DNA of 64,000 bases from Epiperipatus broadwayi (Eukaryota > Onychophora > Udeonychophora > Euonychophora > Peripatidae): assembly GCA_028023455.1 (NCBI GenBank), contig JAQFVV010012396.1:6736085-6800084 (forward strand), in the 5' to 3' direction. Below the pieces are notes generated by a model. It was not told where the DNA came from. It was given only the letters and a program-made list of their open reading frames with translations, and did not search any database. A program made the position numbers and the translations under genes. Of this stretch, positions 61,198-64,000 are shown in pieces. Position 1 is the first letter of the stretch; every line of letters starts with the position of its first letter.

Positions 61198-64000
61198 GTA
61201 AGTTAATGATAGTATATAAATTATGTGATACTTAATAATAATATATATATATTTAAAAAAAAACTGGTTTAATGATCAGACTTATATAATGAAGCACTGC
61301 ATGTTTTTTTTAGCTTAAATTAATCTATATCAAAAATAATTTTAGTGAGTAATGATTAAATGTATTGTTATTATCATTGATCTATAAATATTCTCAATAA
61401 GCAAAAATAAGAAGCAAACAATAATTTTAGAGTAATCCGTTAAATAAATAATCAACAATTATATAGTGGTAAAATTGAAGAGCAGTATTTGAGGTTTAAT
61501 ATAAATATAAATCACCACAATACAGGTATTAACAACTATTTGCTTCTATAACCATACATTCCAAACTTCGTACTTTGGGGAGCATGTTCTCAGAGCTCTG
61601 GGGGATTTTCTTTGTGTAAGTCATATGTGTGGCACTAATGGTATATAATTATTCACATATGTTATATAAAACAAAAGATGTTATGATTGTGTGCTAATTA
61701 GATATAATTAACTCATGTATTTTTGGAAAATAGAAAAGCATTATATCCAATACATGCTTTAGTACATGCATAAAAATGAAAATTAGACAAATTAATAAGT
61801 AGTAAAATAATTTTTTAATAAAAAAAATTAATAGAGTATTATTTGTAAAGTCCTAATTGAATACTTCTCAAGTTGGATATCAAGTCAGAAGTTCAAATCT
61901 TTTATATCTGTTTGTTATAACTTCTCACAGCTGTATATAAAAAATAAATTATTATTTATTTCAATGCAACTTGCATTTATATTATTTTCAGTGAATTATA
62001 ACATAGTTCGCTTCATGAATAATTCAAATTTAAAGATTTTATTATTTTTCTTTATTTGTGAACAAAATATAATGTCTTATTTGATTATCTCAAATTTCAG
62101 TTTTCATTCTACATTCTTTTATAGTTCAATATGTCTTTTTATTTATTTGTCTTGAATATTCAAAAACATAATAAAACAGTAAAGCTTCTCCCTTTTAGAC
62201 TGTCTTACCATTTTGTCTTGAAAATCTTTTCCTTTGACTATCTTTCCTTTTTTAATTATTATCACATAAACATTGAATATAGTTACATATAGTGTAGAAA
62301 TAGAAAATATTTATTTCAAAACTATAATGTGCTTAATAACTTCAATATAGATAGAAAATGGTTAATGTTTAGTACAATATAAGATATATGCTAATGCAAA
62401 GCTAAATTACAGAAGCTGTTAAGATAGTATCAAAAATTAATATTACTATTGTGTATTCAGCTATGAAGCTGACTACCAACAATTACCACAAAATTATTAA
62501 TTACCCAAAACATTATTAATAAAGAATAAATATATTTATTTACATATACATTAACATACATTTAGATTTAACTAAGTAGCGATCCATAGTTATTTAATTT
62601 CCTATTAATGAATATAGTTCTTGATTTAAAAGTTTTACTTTCACTGGCAGTAATCACTACTGAGTACTAATACTACCACTATACTAGTGGTGAACCTAAG
62701 TGAATATGAAAGTTTATACTCACGGTTATTTTACAACACAATCCTAATTGGGCCTTCTCAGTCATATGTAAATAATAAAAAGACCGGTCCTAGCTGGCTA
62801 TCTTTAACCTTCAGAAGCATGGGCTCTGGGACACTTCCATTATTGCAGAAAAGTCTGGGCACTTTTCCCTCAGCTTTTCTCAAAGGTCTGCTCACGATGA
62901 GTGGAGAAAAGCTAACAATGCCTGCTCTTTTTTGCATGCATTATTTATACTGTTTTCTCTTTTCTTGATATCATTGAAAAATTTCTAACATTCCAATATA
63001 ACTAAATCCATTTTATTAATGCATTTTTACAATGATGATTAGGATCTGGCTTCTAATTACATCCATTAGCATTCCTCAGTAATAGAACTTCAAATATTTA
63101 TTCCTTTTGTTTTCTTCTAAAATTAATTTAATGGTTTATATTTTAACAATATACAGTTTTCTCAGTATTTTAAATCCATGAGTTATATATATCCAGCCTT
63201 GTAATCAATAATTTGTATTATCTTTCAGCAATCTTTTGTAGAATGCTAAGTTTAATTTAACTGTCAACCATCTTTCTTCATTGCTATTAAATTTAAACTA
63301 AAATTATCTAAATAAAGTTTTCTTTATTTTTACAGAATTTATTTTTCATTACTTTTTTAAAACTTACATATTTATTTACATTTCCTTTAATTAATAGCGA
63401 TCTTTTTTATTGCTTTTTAAAACTAGATATATATTTACATTTCATTACTATTTTTTCTATGAAGTAAAACTTAGCTTTATAACTTATAGCTTTCGAGTTA
63501 CTAAAGCCTAATATATTTTTTACAAAATATAGCAATTCCTTATCTTCATAAACACTCCAATAAATTTAAGTTAGTGTTTACTACTGTAATTTTAAAAATG
63601 AAAATGTTTACAGATAATGAAATGAGAGCTGTAAAAAGATAACGGATTTTCTTCTAAGGACAGCTGCACATATAGAGAAAGACAAAAATAGAAATTTAAA
63701 AATATTTTTTTAAAACAATAGAGGATATACATTCCTGAAAGGAAAAATATAAAAATATTTCTAAATGATTCATTTGGAAGTAATAAAGATCTAAGGAAAT
63801 ATAACTGAAATGAAAAGGAATCCCATAATAGAAAATGTCTCAAAGGTATAAGTAATATCTTGCTATTGAAAAGAAGGTTATTTCAGCAGTAAGAAGAAAA
63901 ATGGCATTATTATTGAAAAGATAGATGACATGAAATGTGTATTGAGTAATAAAAGAAAATAGTACATGACTCTATCACATTGTTTCATTTGGCATCTATT
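61198..64000. other. Start of HENMT1 intron 3, nothing firm
   Basis: Intronic sequence after the exon 3 donor. The stretch 62640-62970 is clearly less AT-rich than its surroundings and holds a 93-residue ORF (62687-62968). I could not match it to the missing HENMT1 C-terminus or to any transposon protein, and it lacks a clear acceptor and donor in a suitable phase. No downstream HENMT1 exon was found to 64000. Confidence 0.45.

Noticed and set aside
62687-62968. Downstream HENMT1 exon
   Set aside because: Its translation does not match the family segment expected after F-Q-x-W, and no suitable phase-2 acceptor was found.

Overview
This is eukaryotic, strongly AT-rich genomic DNA from an animal, most likely an invertebrate. 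Three coding exons of one spliced gene can be read on the + strand. Their joined translation matches the methyltransferase domain of HENMT1/HEN1, which adds the 2'-O-methyl group to the 3' end of piRNAs. Coding exons lie at 15647-15778, 34877-35124 and 61015-61197, separated by introns of about 19.1 kb and 25.9 kb; a third intron starts at 61198 and runs off the window. The splice junctions have consensus GT/AG and the phases (0, 2, 2) fit. The long introns, Penelope-like elements, an RTE-type LINE and a Ty3/gypsy element suggest an invertebrate metazoan. I cannot name the species or phylum from sequence alone.

Nearly everything else recognisable is transposable-element debris. Upstream of the gene (1.5-7 kb) lies a decayed minus-strand LINE with an APE-type endonuclease, a reverse transcriptase and a C-terminal Cys-His segment. 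It is followed by a 5'-truncated Penelope-like element that may have inserted between the LINE's ORF1-like and ORF2 parts. A 2.1 kb segment at 7.46-9.60 kb is flanked by a 15-bp direct repeat, and on each side by oppositely oriented copies of a foldback repeat family.

Intron 1 (15.8-34.9 kb) holds a cluster of that foldback family with a nested LINE fragment. It also holds a candidate LTR-type element with a coiled-coil gag-like ORF, into which a TA-flanked Tigger/pogo-like element is inserted, an element of about 770 bp with terminal inverted repeats, and a Penelope-like element with an inverted second copy of its 3' end. Intron 2 (35.1-61.0 kb) holds a second foldback cluster, a second Tigger/pogo-like copy carrying a tiny LINE 3' stub, the parent-like LINE 3' fragment, an RTE-type LINE fragment and a long Ty3/gypsy element (50788-59340). 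The gypsy element has LTRs of about 1.77 kb, decayed gag and pol, a 765-bp insertion at a TTAA site in its protease region and a 143-bp internal tandem duplication.

The three exons are the only host gene I can support. The elements look inactive: every coding region has stops or frameshifts. No tRNA, rRNA or CRISPR array was recognised. The most notable picture is a piRNA-pathway gene whose introns have become deep, nested transposon deposits, with one intron splitting the metal-binding E-x-x-E-H motif of the enzyme.
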